This document shows positions 29,935-39,273 of a DNA stretch of 64,000 bases, piece by piece. Position numbers and translations under genes: made by a program. The notes beneath the pieces were generated by a model that was given only the letters and a program-made list of their open reading frames with translations, searched no databases and was not told where the DNA came from. How positions within the stretch are numbered: position 1 is the stretch's first letter; each line of letters opens with the position of its first letter. The DNA is from an uncultured Alcanivorax sp. (GTDB lineage Bacteria > Pseudomonadota > Gammaproteobacteria > Pseudomonadales > Alcanivoracaceae). The stretch spans positions 62,001 through 126,000 of the forward strand of contig NZ_CAMYIV010000009.1 in assembly GCF_947258575.1 (NCBI RefSeq). Reading direction: 5' to 3'.

Positions 29935-30064
29935 CAGTTAATAGTTCGCGGGCCGTGTTTTTCTGCTCCTAAACGCAGAAGGCCGCGCCCAAACCCCGGG
30001 CGCGGCCTTCATTGCAGACGCTTCTCTCCTGTCCTCTCGCGAGCTGTTAACTGTTAACTGCCTT
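29917..30064. repeat. T-heptad element, full copy 1 (rsmI-rnpB gap)
   Basis: Left end: TTAACAG, TGAACAG, TGAACAG, TTAATAG (29917-29944), then TTCGCGG. Centre: a perfect 13-bp stem with a 7-nt loop, GAAGGCCGCGCCC/GGGCGCGGCCTTC (29978-30010). Right end: two CTGTTAA units (30044-30057) then CTGCCTT, the inverse of the left units. The TAA stop of rsmI (30054-30056) is inside the right end. The stem has no adjacent T-run. Confidence 0.85.
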
Positions 30065-30878
30065 CAAGGAGCGCATACACCGCCTGCCGCTTCAGCCCGG
30101 TGTGGGCCGCCATGATCTTCGCCACCCGGGATACCGGCAGTTCCGCCAGCAGGGATTTTGCCAGGGCCTGGTCCTGCTCGCTCCAGTCTGCGGTTTGTGC
30201 CGCGGGTGACAATACCAGCACCAGCTCACCGCGTTGCTGATTGCGATCCGATGCCACCCAGTCACAAATATCAGCCACGGTGCCCAAGCGAATCGTCTCA
30301 AATTGCTTGGTCAGCTCACGACACAACGAGATTTCACGATCTTTTTCAACTGACGCTTTCAGCGCTTCCAGGAAAGAAAGCACCCGGTGAGGGGCTTCGT
30401 AGATAATACTTGTGACTGACAGCTTGGCCAGGCGCTCAATGGCCTGTTGGCGAGGCGCTCCCTTGGCCGGTACGAAGCCCTCAAAAAGAAAACGATCAGA
30501 CGGCTGGCCCGCCGCTGCCAACGCTGCCAGCAGTGCCGACGCACCGGGAATCGGCACCACCCGTACACCGGCCTGGTGGCAGGCGCGCACCAGACGATAA
30601 CCGGGATCACTGACCAGCGGGGTTCCCGCATCACTGATCAGGGCACCCTGCTCACCTGACTGCAAACGGGCCACCAACTCTTCGCTGCGCGCACTTTCGT
30701 TGTGGTCATGACAACTGATTAACCGACTGCGGATTCCCAGCTGTTCCAGCATGCGCTGACTGTGTCGGGTATCCTCCGCCGCCACCCAGTCCACCTCACC
30801 CAGTACCGCTATCGCCCGACGACTGATGTCATCCAGATTTCCGATCGGTGTACTAACAATATACAAAGTTCCACTCAT
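30054..30878 (-). CDS. rsmI: 16S rRNA (cytidine-1402-2'-O)-methyltransferase RsmI
   Basis: Tetrapyrrole-methylase-fold enzyme that makes the 2'-O-methyl on C1402, complementing RsmH. 274 residues with TLYIVSTPIGNLDDIS at the start, EDTRHSQRML, LISDAGTPLVSDPGYRLV, PIPGASALLAALAAAG and YEAPHRV, all family hallmarks. The last codons and TAA stop lie within the right end of a heptad element (GAAGGCAGTTAACAG), so the final residues may have been reshaped by the insertion. Divergent from lpoA, 81 nt apart. Confidence 0.97.
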   Translation of the reverse strand: MSGTLYIVSTPIGNLDDISRRAIAVLGEVDWVAAEDTRHSQRMLEQLGIRSRLISCHDHNESARSEELVARLQSGEQGALISDAGTPLVSDPGYRLVRACHQAGVRVVPIPGASALLAALAAAGQPSDRFLFEGFVPAKGAPRQQAIERLAKLSVTSIIYEAPHRVLSFLEALKASVEKDREISLCRELTKQFETIRLGTVADICDWVASDRNQQRGELVLVLSPAAQTADWSEQDQALAKSLLAELPVSRVAKIMAAHTGLKRQAVYALLEGS

Positions 30879-30896
30879 ATCTGTGCACGACTCAAC

Positions 30897-30925
30897 TGGT
30901 GAGGCTCCAATGAAGCGCCTACAAT
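30897..30925 (+). promoter_or_regulatory. Possible lpoA promoter
   Basis: TACAAT at 30920-30925 is a good -10 about 35 nt before the lpoA ATG. The -35 at 17-bp spacing (TGGTGA) is weak. Confidence 0.4.
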
Positions 30926-30959
30926 AGCGGCTTCATTCTGGTAATACGAACCTCTCGCC

Positions 30960-32831
30960 ATGGAATTCAGAAAGGCCCGTTTGGCAGCCCTGCTTGCTGC
31001 CGCAGTCATCGCCGGCTGTTCTACCACAACTCCTACGCGCACCACGGTTTATGAACAGCCGTCGGCTACCAAGGTTGGCGCCGCCCCCACGGCACTGTCT
31101 GCGGCCCGCAGTCAACTTGCCACCATGAAAACCGATGCACGCATCGGTGCCGCACTGCAGTGGGCGGAACATTATCTGGATCAGCAACGCCCCGGTGATG
31201 CCGGCCAGTTACTGGCCGATCTGAATCCTCAGGCCTTGGACAACGAACAGCGGTTTGCCTGGATGCTGCTCAGCGGTCGCGCCCAGCTTGGTGACCAACA
31301 ACCCGACGACGCGCTTGCCCTGCTGCAACGCCACGAGGATGACATTCTTCAGTATCCCGCCGAGCAACAGGCACGGCTGGATCTGCTTAAAGCCGATGCC
31401 CTGGCCATGAAGGGTGATCTGACCGGCAGCCTGCAACAACGGGTTGCCACCCACCCCCTGCTGGAAGATAAAGATCAGGACTACAACCACGGCATGATCT
31501 GGCAGCTTCTGATGCAGCTGTCCAATGCCGAACTGGCTGATGCCATTGAAGACAGCAGTGGTGACTTGCGCGGCTGGCTCACCCTGGCTCGGCTTTACCG
31601 GGATCCGATCGCCGATCTCGACGCCCAGGTCAGCCGGCTGAATCAGTGGAGCGCCCAGTGGCGCACCCACCCGGCCATCGATGACGTCCCCGATATGCTC
31701 GACGCCCTGGAAAAAGCTGTCAGCGAGCGGCCCAGCAAGGTTGCCATTCTGCTGCCTGCCACCGGCCCACTGAAAAATGCCGGCAAGGCACTCCAGGAAG
31801 GCATCATGACGGCCTACTATCGGCATAAGCAGGATGGCAACCCACCGGTATTGCGCTTCTACGATTCCGGCGGTGACGACATCCTCGCGCTCTACCAGCA
31901 GGCCGTTCAGGACGGCGCCGACTTCATCCTCGGGCCTCTGGCCAAGGACAAGGCAGCCACCATTGCCAGCCAGGGCACCCTGCCTGTTACCACCCTGGCA
32001 TTGAACTATATTGATCAGGGCGAGCTGCCTGAGAACTTCTTCCAGTTCGGCCTCGCCCCGGAAGACGAAGCTCGCCAGATTGCTCTGCAGGGTGCGCGCG
32101 AAGGCGCCAGCCAGGCCGGCATCCTCTACCCGGAAGGGGAATGGGGTGAACGGGTTGCCCAGGCATTTGCGCAAGAATGGCAATCCCTCGGTGGCACCGT
32201 GACCATCACCCGGACTTACCAGGAAGGCCCCACCCTGGGTGACACCGTCAAGGAACTGCTGCTGGTGGCGCAGAGCCAGAGCCGCGGCCAGGCAGTGAGC
32301 CGCTTCACCAGCCTGGACATGGATATCCAGCCACGTCGTCGCCAGGACATGGGCTTCCTGTTTCTGCTCGCCAATCCCGACCAGGGACGCCAGGTCAAAC
32401 CGGCGCTGAATTTCCACTACGCCAAGGATCTGCCGGTCTACTCCACCGCCCTGATTCACAGCGGCGAATCCAACCCGCGCCGCGACCAGGACCTGAACGG
32501 GGTGCGCTTTGTGGACATGCCATGGATGCTCAGCAACGAAGACTCCGAGCTGCGCCGAATGAGCAATGAGCAATGGCCCGAAGGCCATGGCCGCTATGAG
32601 CGGCTGTTTGCCATGGGCATTGATGCCTATCGTCTGCAAAGCCGTGTTTTCCTGCTAAGCACCCTGCCCTCCAGTGAACTGCCTGGCGTCACCGGACGCC
32701 TGAGCATGAAACAGCAGCGCATCGTTCGCGAACTGAACTGGGGCGTCTTTATCAATGGTGAGGCACGCCCCCTGCCCAAGGTAGCCGAACCCGGAAACAA
32801 CAACCGAACCAGTGAAATTACCGCGCAGTAA
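30960..32831 (+). CDS. lpoA: Penicillin-binding protein activator LpoA
   Basis: Outer-membrane lipoprotein that reaches through the periplasm to stimulate PBP1A. 623 residues. The signal peptide ends in a lipobox (AAAVIAGC, Cys at about residue 20). The N-terminal half (about 40-255) is helical and TPR-like. The C-terminal half (about 258-600) has the periplasmic binding protein fold seen in LpoA (KVAILLPATGPLKNAGKAL). The length matches the family. It starts the lpoA-yraN-gmhA-dolP set and overlaps yraN by 20 nt. Confidence 0.93.
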   Translation: MEFRKARLAALLAAAVIAGCSTTTPTRTTVYEQPSATKVGAAPTALSAARSQLATMKTDARIGAALQWAEHYLDQQRPGDAGQLLADLNPQALDNEQRFAWMLLSGRAQLGDQQPDDALALLQRHEDDILQYPAEQQARLDLLKADALAMKGDLTGSLQQRVATHPLLEDKDQDYNHGMIWQLLMQLSNAELADAIEDSSGDLRGWLTLARLYRDPIADLDAQVSRLNQWSAQWRTHPAIDDVPDMLDALEKAVSERPSKVAILLPATGPLKNAGKALQEGIMTAYYRHKQDGNPPVLRFYDSGGDDILALYQQAVQDGADFILGPLAKDKAATIASQGTLPVTTLALNYIDQGELPENFFQFGLAPEDEARQIALQGAREGASQAGILYPEGEWGERVAQAFAQEWQSLGGTVTITRTYQEGPTLGDTVKELLLVAQSQSRGQAVSRFTSLDMDIQPRRRQDMGFLFLLANPDQGRQVKPALNFHYAKDLPVYSTALIHSGESNPRRDQDLNGVRFVDMPWMLSNEDSELRRMSNEQWPEGHGRYERLFAMGIDAYRLQSRVFLLSTLPSSELPGVTGRLSMKQQRIVRELNWGVFINGEARPLPKVAEPGNNNRTSEITAQ

Positions 32832-33189
32832 CAAAAATTCCGGTGGCGAAGCGGAAAAACAGGCTGCACACTGGCTCACGCAGCAGGGGCTAGACGTTGT
32901 GGCCCGCAATTTCCGCTGCCGGCAAGGTGAAATCGACCTGATTATGCAGGACGGTGACACCCTGGTGTTTACGGAAGTGCGCTGGCGCAGCTACCGCAGT
33001 CATGGTGGCGCACTGGCTTCCGTGGATCACCACAAGCAACGCCGGCTGATCCTGGCGGCCCAGCATTACCTGGCCCGCCACCCGCAATACCATGATCGCC
33101 CCTGCCGCTTTGATGTACTGGGAATGGAACCGGACAACAACGACACTGTCCGTTATCAGTGGATACAAAACGCGTTCTACAGCGAATAG
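32812..33189 (+). CDS. yraN: YraN family endonuclease-like protein (UPF0102)
   Basis: 125 residues from a GTG inside the 3' end of lpoA. The fold is restriction-endonuclease-like: GEIDLIMQDGDTLVFTEVRWR supplies the D-(x)n-ExR/K pattern typical of the family. The N-terminal GEAEKQAAHWLTQQGLDVVARNFR is also conserved. Biochemical function is unknown. Its position between lpoA and gmhA is conserved in gamma-proteobacteria. The 20-nt overlap with lpoA implies coupled translation. Confidence 0.88.
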   Translation: MKLPRSNKNSGGEAEKQAAHWLTQQGLDVVARNFRCRQGEIDLIMQDGDTLVFTEVRWRSYRSHGGALASVDHHKQRRLILAAQHYLARHPQYHDRPCRFDVLGMEPDNNDTVRYQWIQNAFYSE

Positions 33190-33198
33190 CCCAAATAA

Positions 33199-33813
<615 letters not shown>

Positions 33814-34401
33814 ATGGCCGCACGCTTCACCCGCTTGAGCAGCATTCTGACTCTGTTTTTGATGCTGGTTACCAGCACCGGTTGTGTCTCCCTGTCCAAG
33901 GGCATGTCCGATGATCCCGTCGACCAGAATCACGGCAAACGCACCTTCGGCGCCTTTGTCGAGGACGGCAATATTGAACGCAAGGTCGCCGTGAATCTGG
34001 CCCGGGCCAGTGCCGAGCTGGACGAGTCACGCATTGTGGCGGTGAGCTACAACGGCAACGTCCTGCTTGCCGGCCAGGTAGCCAACGAAGACCTGAAGAC
34101 CCAGGCCGGAAATATTGCCGAGAAGGTCCGCCATGTTCGCCATGTGCACAACGAACTGCAGGTAGTGGGGTCCAATTCCTTTCTGGCACGCACCAATGAC
34201 ACCTGGTTGACCAGCAAGGTGAAAAGCCGCCTGCTGATCAACGGCGAAGCCCCCGGCTGGCGCACCAAGGTGGTGACAGAAAACGGTGTGGTCTACCTGA
34301 TGGGCCTGCTGACTCGCGCAGAGGCCGATGCGGTCGTCGAACAGGTGCAGAAAGTCTACGGCGTGCAGAAGATCGTAAAGATTATTGAGTATATCGACTA
34401 A
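33814..34401 (+). CDS. dolP: Outer-membrane BON-domain lipoprotein DolP
   Basis: 195 residues with a lipobox (VTSTGC) after a hydrophobic signal, then two BON domains (about 45-115 and 122-190). In E. coli DolP (YraP) binds anionic phospholipid at division sites and supports outer-membrane integrity and BamA function. It is directly adjacent to gmhA (stop and start abut). The stop is followed after 6 nt by a heptad array. Confidence 0.9.
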   Translation: MAARFTRLSSILTLFLMLVTSTGCVSLSKGMSDDPVDQNHGKRTFGAFVEDGNIERKVAVNLARASAELDESRIVAVSYNGNVLLAGQVANEDLKTQAGNIAEKVRHVRHVHNELQVVGSNSFLARTNDTWLTSKVKSRLLINGEAPGWRTKVVTENGVVYLMGLLTRAEADAVVEQVQKVYGVQKIVKIIEYID

Positions 34402-34407
34402 AGAGCA

Positions 34408-34543
34408 GCTGCAAGCGACAAGCTGCAACTCGAAGAAAGGCCCTCCCCAATCGGAACGCCGAGCCCGCGCTACCCCGCCCAAAACAAAAAACCGCGCCCA
34501 AAGGGTGCGGTTTTTCTAGCTTCTAGCTTCTAGCGCGTAGCTA
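34408..34543. repeat. Mixed heptad element between dolP and sspB
   Basis: Left units are GCTGCAA, GCGACAA, GCTGCAA, CTCGAAG (34408-34435), related to the secA-argJ family. Right units are CTAGCTT, CTAGCTT, CTAGCGC, GTAGCTA (34516-34543), a different unit. Between them is a stem with the ACCGCGCCC core (see the terminator). The two ends are not inverses of each other, suggesting a recombined or composite copy. Confidence 0.65.
34485..34515. terminator. Terminator after dolP
   Basis: AAAAACCGC and CCC pair with GGG and GCGGTTTTT around a short loop. A- and T-tails on both sides make it usable from either strand. Confidence 0.7.
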
Positions 34544-34572
34544 AAAAAAACCGGCTTTCGCCGGTTTTTTTA
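34543..34572. terminator. Bidirectional terminator between convergent dolP and sspB
   Basis: AAAAAAAACCGGC, loop TTTC, GCCGGTTTTTTT. It overlaps the sspB stop codon, as expected for a terminator serving the minus-strand sspAB transcript. Confidence 0.8.
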
Positions 34573-34968
34573 TTTAACCACCTTCAAGTGGCTGACCTTT
34601 CCCTTGCTGTCGTCCTTTTCCGGTTCCGGGGGCGTCGGCTCGGGAGGCGTCTCTGCCGGATCGAAGGCCATACCCTGGCCGTTTTCACGGGCAAAAACCG
34701 CTACCACCGCGTTCACCGGCACCCGGATGGTCATGGGCATGCCGCCGAAACGAGCAGAGAAGGTAATCTCGTCATTCCCGGCAATAAACTGCGTCACTGC
34801 CCGCGGCGCAATATTGAGGACGATCTGACCGTCCTGAACAAAGTCCTGGGGCACTTCCACACCGGGATAGGAGGTATTCACCGCCAGGTGGGTGGTCAGG
34901 CCGTTATCACAGATCCACTCGTGGATCGCCCGTATCAGATACGGGCGATTGGGGGACATATCAGACAT
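34570..34968 (-). CDS. sspB: ClpXP specificity adaptor SspB
   Basis: 132 residues. SspB delivers ssrA-tagged peptides, and in Pseudomonas the anti-sigma factor MucA, to ClpXP. The substrate-binding domain covers residues 1-105 (RPYLIRAIHEWICDNGLTTHLAVN, then SARFGGMPMTIRVPVNAVVAVFAREN). A Pro/Glu/Lys-rich linker leads to the C-terminal ClpX-binding tail SHLKVVK. It follows sspA after 2 nt. An AlgW/DegS-type protease at 51272-52384 could act upstream in the same stress pathway. Confidence 0.95.
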   Translation of the reverse strand: MSDMSPNRPYLIRAIHEWICDNGLTTHLAVNTSYPGVEVPQDFVQDGQIVLNIAPRAVTQFIAGNDEITFSARFGGMPMTIRVPVNAVVAVFARENGQGMAFDPAETPPEPTPPEPEKDDSKGKVSHLKVVK

Positions 34969-34970
34969 GA

Positions 34971-35609
34971 TTACAGCGGGTTGCGCAGTTCGCGCTCGGC
35001 ATCGGTCAGGCTGGCCTGGAAGGCATCACGGTCGAACAGACGCTCGGCATAATCCAGCAGCGGCTTGACCTGCTTCGCCGGCAGCTCGATACCCAGGGCA
35101 GGCAACCGCCACAAAATCGGGCCCACCACACAGTCCACCAGGGTGAACTCTTCGCTCATGAAGTACGGCAGCTCGCTGAAGATCGGCGCGGTGGCAATAA
35201 TCGCTTCACGCAGCTCCTTGCGACGCTTGTTCAAGCTGGCTTCTTTTTCTTCACCGGCCAGAATCGCATCAACATGGCCACACCAGTCACGCTCAACCCG
35301 ATGGATCAGCAAACGGCTGTGGGCACGAGCTACCGGATAAACGGGCAGCAACGGCGGATGCGGGAAACGCTCATCCAGATATTCCATGATGACCGTAGAC
35401 TGATACAGGGTCAGTTCACGGTCTACCAGGGTAGGCACTTCGTTGTAAGGGTTCAGCGATGCCAGATCTTCCGGCTTGCTGTTATTGTCCACATCAACGA
35501 TATCGACTGTGACCCCTTTTTCCGCCAGCACGATACGCACGCGATGGCTGTAATGATCTTCCGGGGAAGAAAAGAAAGTCATTGAAGAACGCTTGGTCAC
35601 CACACCCAT
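34971..35609 (-). CDS. sspA: Stringent starvation protein A (RNA polymerase-associated GST-fold)
   Basis: 212 residues from the ATG at 35609. Glutathione-S-transferase fold that binds RNA polymerase-sigma-70 and alters transcription in starvation. The N-terminal thioredoxin-like part ([23 protein letters not shown], then [31 protein letters not shown]) and the C-terminal helical part are both complete. It lacks GST catalytic residues, as is normal for SspA. Together with sspB it forms the usual sspAB pair downstream of the cytochrome bc1 genes. Confidence 0.96.
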   Translation of the reverse strand: MGVVTKRSSMTFFSSPEDHYSHRVRIVLAEKGVTVDIVDVDNNSKPEDLASLNPYNEVPTLVDRELTLYQSTVIMEYLDERFPHPPLLPVYPVARAHSRLLIHRVERDWCGHVDAILAGEEKEASLNKRRKELREAIIATAPIFSELPYFMSEEFTLVDCVVGPILWRLPALGIELPAKQVKPLLDYAERLFDRDAFQASLTDAERELRNPL

Positions 35610-35701
35610 GGTCGAATCATCTCCGCACAAATAGCTATAACAGAAACAGGGTAACCGCTTACACGGATACCCTGTTCAACGCTGAAAAGGGGCACTAATC
35701 G

Positions 35702-36358
35702 TTAGTGCACGTCTTTCCAGTATTCCTTCTTGAGCAGGTATGCCGGGACAAGAAGAATGCCCAGGAACACCAGAACATACACGCCCAGACGCTCACGCAA
35801 GGGACGAACCGGCTCCGCGGTGTAAGCCAGGAAATTGGTCAGATCACCCATTTCCTGCTTGAACTCGTCTTCGCTCAGCTCTTCTTCCAGGCTTGCCATC
35901 ACATGAGGCATGCCCACGTTCTCGAACACCCGGTTGTTGTAACCGAAGGGACGAGATTCGTCTTCGTAGAAGTTGATCAGGTAGGAATACACCCAATCCT
36001 CTGAACGATAACGGGTCACCATGGTGAGATCCGGCGGTGCATTGCCGAACCAGGCCTTGGCATCTTCCGAAGCCATGGCAGTACGCATCTGATCACCCAC
36101 CTTGTCGGTGGTGAAATTCAGCTTTTCCTGCACCAGCTCTTCCGGAATCTCCAGATCTTCAGCCAGTCGGCTGTAGCGCTGATACTGCAGACCATGACAG
36201 CCCATGCAGTAGTTTACAAACAGCTTGGCACCATTCTGCAGGCTCACCTTGTCCTGCAGGTTGACCGGTGCCGGCACTTCATACTCACTCTTGCCACCAC
36301 CGGCCGCGAAGGCGACCAACGGCAGGCAGCTGAAAAGAACGACCGCTAATTTCTTCAT
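35702..36358 (-). CDS. petC: Ubiquinol-cytochrome c reductase, cytochrome c1
   Basis: 218 residues. Signal peptide ([18 protein letters not shown]), heme c site CMGCH (Cys51, Cys54, His55), a conserved MPHV methionine region (about 153-156, likely axial ligand) and a C-terminal membrane anchor (about 190-212) ending KKEYWKDVH. Receives electrons from the Rieske protein and passes them to soluble cytochrome c. The start overlaps the cytochrome b stop by 1 nt. It is somewhat shorter than the Pseudomonas protein. Confidence 0.95.
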   Translation of the reverse strand: MKKLAVVLFSCLPLVAFAAGGGKSEYEVPAPVNLQDKVSLQNGAKLFVNYCMGCHGLQYQRYSRLAEDLEIPEELVQEKLNFTTDKVGDQMRTAMASEDAKAWFGNAPPDLTMVTRYRSEDWVYSYLINFYEDESRPFGYNNRVFENVGMPHVMASLEEELSEDEFKQEMGDLTNFLAYTAEPVRPLRERLGVYVLVFLGILLVPAYLLKKEYWKDVH

Positions 36359-37641
36359 CAGTGACCCCCCGTTACCCGTTCCGGAACCGGCTTGGATTTT
36401 TCGAATTTGTGGACAAACGGCATGATCAACAGGAAGTAGCTGAAGTAATAGATCGTACCGAACTGAGCCATCATGGTCTTAGCAGGAGTCGCCGGCTGAG
36501 TACCAAAATAACCCAGCATCAGGAAGTCCAACACGAAGATCGTCATGAACAGCTTACTCAACCAGCCACGATAGCGGATGGAGCGAACCGGGTGGCGATC
36601 CAGCCAGGGGATCACGAACAGGATCACGATAGCGCCACCCATGGCCACCAGGCCCCAGGCCTTGGCAGGCATGATGATATCCAGGGTCGCGGCACGCAAC
36701 ATCGCGTAGTAAGGACCGTAATACCATACCGGAGCAATATGATCCGGCGTTTTCAGCGGGTTAGCCGGCTCAAAATTCGGCTTCTCCAGCAGGTAGCCAC
36801 CGCCATCCGGGAAGAAGAAGATCACCACGGCAAAGATCATCAGGAACACGATCACGCCGGGCAGGTCCTTCACGGTGTAGTAGGGGTGGAACGGGATGCC
36901 ATCTACCGGGATACCGTTTTCGTCCTTGTTCTGCTTGATGTCCACGCCATCCGGGTTGTTGGAGCCCACTTCGTGGAGCGCCAGGATGTGCAGTACCACC
37001 AGAGCCAGCAACACGATGGGGATAGCCACCACGTGCAGAGCGAAGAACTTGTTCACCGTCGCCGTGGACAGCAGATAGTCACCGCGCACCCAGGTAGTCA
37101 GGCCCTCGCCGATTTCCTTCGCTTCTGCGGCATCGATAAACGGCAGCAGATCAAAGGGAATGGCGCCAGCCAGAGAAATAATCACCTGAGCGCCCCAGTA
37201 GGACATGTTGCCCCAGGGCAGCACATAGCCGAGGAAACCTTCCGCCATCAGCGCCAGGTAGATCAGCATACCGAAGATCCACACCAGTTCCCGCGGCGGC
37301 TTGTAGGAGCCGTACATCAAACCACGGAACATGTGGATATAGACCACGGCGAAGAAGGCGGACGCCCCTACCGCGTGCATGTAACGGATCAACCAGCCCC
37401 ACTCCACATCACGCATGATGTATTCCACCGACGCAAAACCTTCGCTGGGGGAGTAGAACATGGTCAGCCAGATACCGGTGAGCAGCTGGTTGATCAGCAC
37501 CACCAGGGACAGCACACCGAAGTAGTACCAGAAGTTGAAGTTCTTCGGGGCGTAGTATTCGGACATGTGGCGCTTGTAAGCGTCCACCACGGGCAGACGG
37601 GCATCTACCCAGTCGACAACACGATTCACCATTCCCATCAT
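36358..37641 (-). CDS. petB: Ubiquinol-cytochrome c reductase, cytochrome b
   Basis: 427 residues, eight or nine membrane helices. The bis-heme ligands are on helices II and IV ([12 protein letters not shown] with [20 protein letters not shown] with [11 protein letters not shown]). The quinol-oxidising PEWY-type motif reads [12 protein letters not shown], a Glu-to-Val change seen here in the second residue. Its start forms an ATGA overlap with petA. N-terminal in-frame methionines make the exact start uncertain by a few residues. Confidence 0.95.
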   Translation of the reverse strand: MMGMVNRVVDWVDARLPVVDAYKRHMSEYYAPKNFNFWYYFGVLSLVVLINQLLTGIWLTMFYSPSEGFASVEYIMRDVEWGWLIRYMHAVGASAFFAVVYIHMFRGLMYGSYKPPRELVWIFGMLIYLALMAEGFLGYVLPWGNMSYWGAQVIISLAGAIPFDLLPFIDAAEAKEIGEGLTTWVRGDYLLSTATVNKFFALHVVAIPIVLLALVVLHILALHEVGSNNPDGVDIKQNKDENGIPVDGIPFHPYYTVKDLPGVIVFLMIFAVVIFFFPDGGGYLLEKPNFEPANPLKTPDHIAPVWYYGPYYAMLRAATLDIIMPAKAWGLVAMGGAIVILFVIPWLDRHPVRSIRYRGWLSKLFMTIFVLDFLMLGYFGTQPATPAKTMMAQFGTIYYFSYFLLIMPFVHKFEKSKPVPERVTGGH

Positions 37642-38225
37642 GCCTCGGTCTCCCCTTCTTCAGAACCCACAATGATGACGCCTTCACTCAGATAGGAGTG
37701 CGGCGGCACCACCAGGTTGGTGGGTGCGGGCACGCCCTTGTAGACGCGACCGGCCAGATCAAACTTGGAACCGTGACAGGGGCAGAAAAAACCACCGTGC
37801 TCAAGTTCCACCGTAGGCTCGTCCTCATACAACGGCGAACACCCCAGATGGGTACAGGTGCCAATCAGCACCAGCAGCTCTTTCTTGATAGAGCGCCACT
37901 CGTTCTGCGCATAGGCAGGCTGCTGGTCAGCTTCAGACGCAGGGTCACTAAGCTTGTTTTCCAGCTGAGGCAAGGTTTGCAGCATATCGTCGGTACGACG
38001 CACCACCCACACGGGCTGGCCTCGCCATTCCTCAACCACACGCTGACCGGGCTCCAGTTTGCCAATATCCACCGTTACCGGCGCACCGGCATTCTTGGCT
38101 TTGGCACTGGGTTGCCAGGATTTCACAAAAGGAACAGCCGCGCCAACTGCACCTGCGGCACCAATAGCCGAGGTCAAGCCGATCAAGAAGGTGCGGCGGC
38201 TGGTATTAACGCCGTCGTTGCTCAT
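37638..38225 (-). CDS. petA: Rieske iron-sulfur subunit of cytochrome bc1
   Basis: 195 residues with a twin-arginine-type N terminus (SRRTFLIG) that also serves as membrane anchor. The 2Fe-2S ligands are Cys124/His126 (CTHLGC) and Cys148/His151 (CPCHGS), with the disulfide pair Cys129-Cys150. First gene of petABC. Preceded by GGGGAGA and by two small hairpins in the leader region. Confidence 0.97.
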   Translation of the reverse strand: MSNDGVNTSRRTFLIGLTSAIGAAGAVGAAVPFVKSWQPSAKAKNAGAPVTVDIGKLEPGQRVVEEWRGQPVWVVRRTDDMLQTLPQLENKLSDPASEADQQPAYAQNEWRSIKKELLVLIGTCTHLGCSPLYEDEPTVELEHGGFFCPCHGSKFDLAGRVYKGVPAPTNLVVPPHSYLSEGVIIVGSEEGETEA

Positions 38226-38252
38226 TCAGTTATTCTCCCCTTAGATCCCACG

Positions 38253-38287
38253 CTCGGGAATAGTCCGAGACTCGAGGTACTACCTCG
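38253..38287. promoter_or_regulatory. Paired inverted repeats upstream of petA
   Basis: CTCGG/CCGAG (38253-38269) is followed by the perfect 15-nt palindrome CGAGGTA-C-TACCTCG (38273-38287), 28-60 nt before the petA start. It could be an operator or tandem leader hairpins. No convincing -35/-10 pair was found near it. Confidence 0.4.
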
Positions 38288-38385
38288 CGCTCCGGGCGGA
38301 GTAAGGCGGCGCAAATGGTAAAGAAAAAGCCCACACCTGACAACCGGTTATTCCCCGGCCAGAGTCGCTAAACGCCTGATTTGAA

Positions 38386-38420
38386 CACAAAAAAGCCCAG
38401 CATTGCTGGGCTTTTTTGTG
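38386..38420. terminator. Rho-independent terminator after rpsI
   Basis: AAAAAAGCCCAGC, loop ATT, GCTGGGCTTTTTT, 18 nt past the rpsI stop on the minus strand; symmetrical tails. Confidence 0.9.
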
Positions 38421-38437
38421 AACAGCTGTTGTAAAGC

Positions 38438-38833
38438 TTAACGCTTGGAGAACTGCGGACGACGACGCGCCTTGCGCAGACCCACTTTTTTACGCTCAAC
38501 TTCACGCGCATCACGGGTTACGTAACCGGCACGACGCAGCTGACCACGCAGCTCACCGTCGTATTCCATCAGCGCACGGGTGATACCGTGACGGATGGCG
38601 CCAGCCTGACCGTTGTTGCCGCCACCGCTTACGGTAACCAGCACGTCAAACTTGTCGCTCACTTCGATCAGTTCCAGCGGCTGACGAACGACCATCTGGT
38701 TGGTTTTACGACCAAAGTAAACATCCAGCGGGCGGCCATTAACAGAAATCTTGCCACTACCCGGACGCAGAAAAACGCGAGCGGAAGAGGTCTTGCGGCG
38801 ACCGGTTCCGTAGTTGGTTTCTACAGTTGCCAT
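38438..38833 (-). CDS. rpsI: 30S ribosomal protein S9
   Basis: 131 residues from the ATG at 38833. Contains [18 protein letters not shown] at the N terminus, [20 protein letters not shown] in the middle and the basic C-terminal tail ending RRPQFSKR, whose last arginine contacts the P-site tRNA. It is 11 nt downstream of rplM, the universal L13-S9 operon. Confidence 0.98.
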   Translation of the reverse strand: MATVETNYGTGRRKTSSARVFLRPGSGKISVNGRPLDVYFGRKTNQMVVRQPLELIEVSDKFDVLVTVSGGGNNGQAGAIRHGITRALMEYDGELRGQLRRAGYVTRDAREVERKKVGLRKARRRPQFSKR

Positions 38834-38844
38834 CAATAAACCCC

Positions 38845-39273
38845 TTAAATTTCCAGCTGCTGCGGCTGCTGAGCGGTGTGAGGATGCTCAGTACCGGCGT
38901 AAACTTTCAGTTTGCGGAACATGGCGCGACCCAGAGGGTTACGCGGCAACATGCCCTTCACCGCCTTCTCAATGATCATTTCAGGCTTTTCAGCCTGCAG
39001 AGTGGAGAAGTTGGCTTGTTTCAGGCCACCCGGGTAACCGGTGTGACGGTAGTACATCTTGTCATTTGCCTTGTTACCGGTAACGGCCACTTTATCGGCA
39101 TTGACTACGACGATGTAATCACCGGTATCGACGTGTGGAGTAAACTCCGGCTTGTGTTTACCGCGCAGACGGCTGGCGACTTCGGTCGCCAACCGACCCA
39201 GCGTTTTGCCGGAGGCGTCTACCACATACCAGTCGCGCTTTACGCTTTCCGGTTTTGCGCTGTAGGTCTTCAT
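38845..39273 (-). CDS. rplM: 50S ribosomal protein L13
   Basis: 142 residues from the ATG at 39273, the same length as E. coli L13, starting [22 protein letters not shown] and containing [16 protein letters not shown] and [20 protein letters not shown]. An upstream in-frame codon at 39315 is rejected because the family begins at MKT. The leader (39274-39360) has a GC hairpin (CCGGCG/CGCCGG) of unknown role. Confidence 0.98.
   Translation of the reverse strand: MKTYSAKPESVKRDWYVVDASGKTLGRLATEVASRLRGKHKPEFTPHVDTGDYIVVVNADKVAVTGNKANDKMYYRHTGYPGGLKQANFSTLQAEKPEMIIEKAVKGMLPRNPLGRAMFRKLKVYAGTEHPHTAQQPQQLEI

Noticed and set aside
29978..30010. Simple rho-independent terminator for rsmI
   Set aside because: The stem is strong but neither side has a T-run and it lies within a repeat element that recurs elsewhere. 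It may still affect RNA ends, so it is described as part of the repeat.
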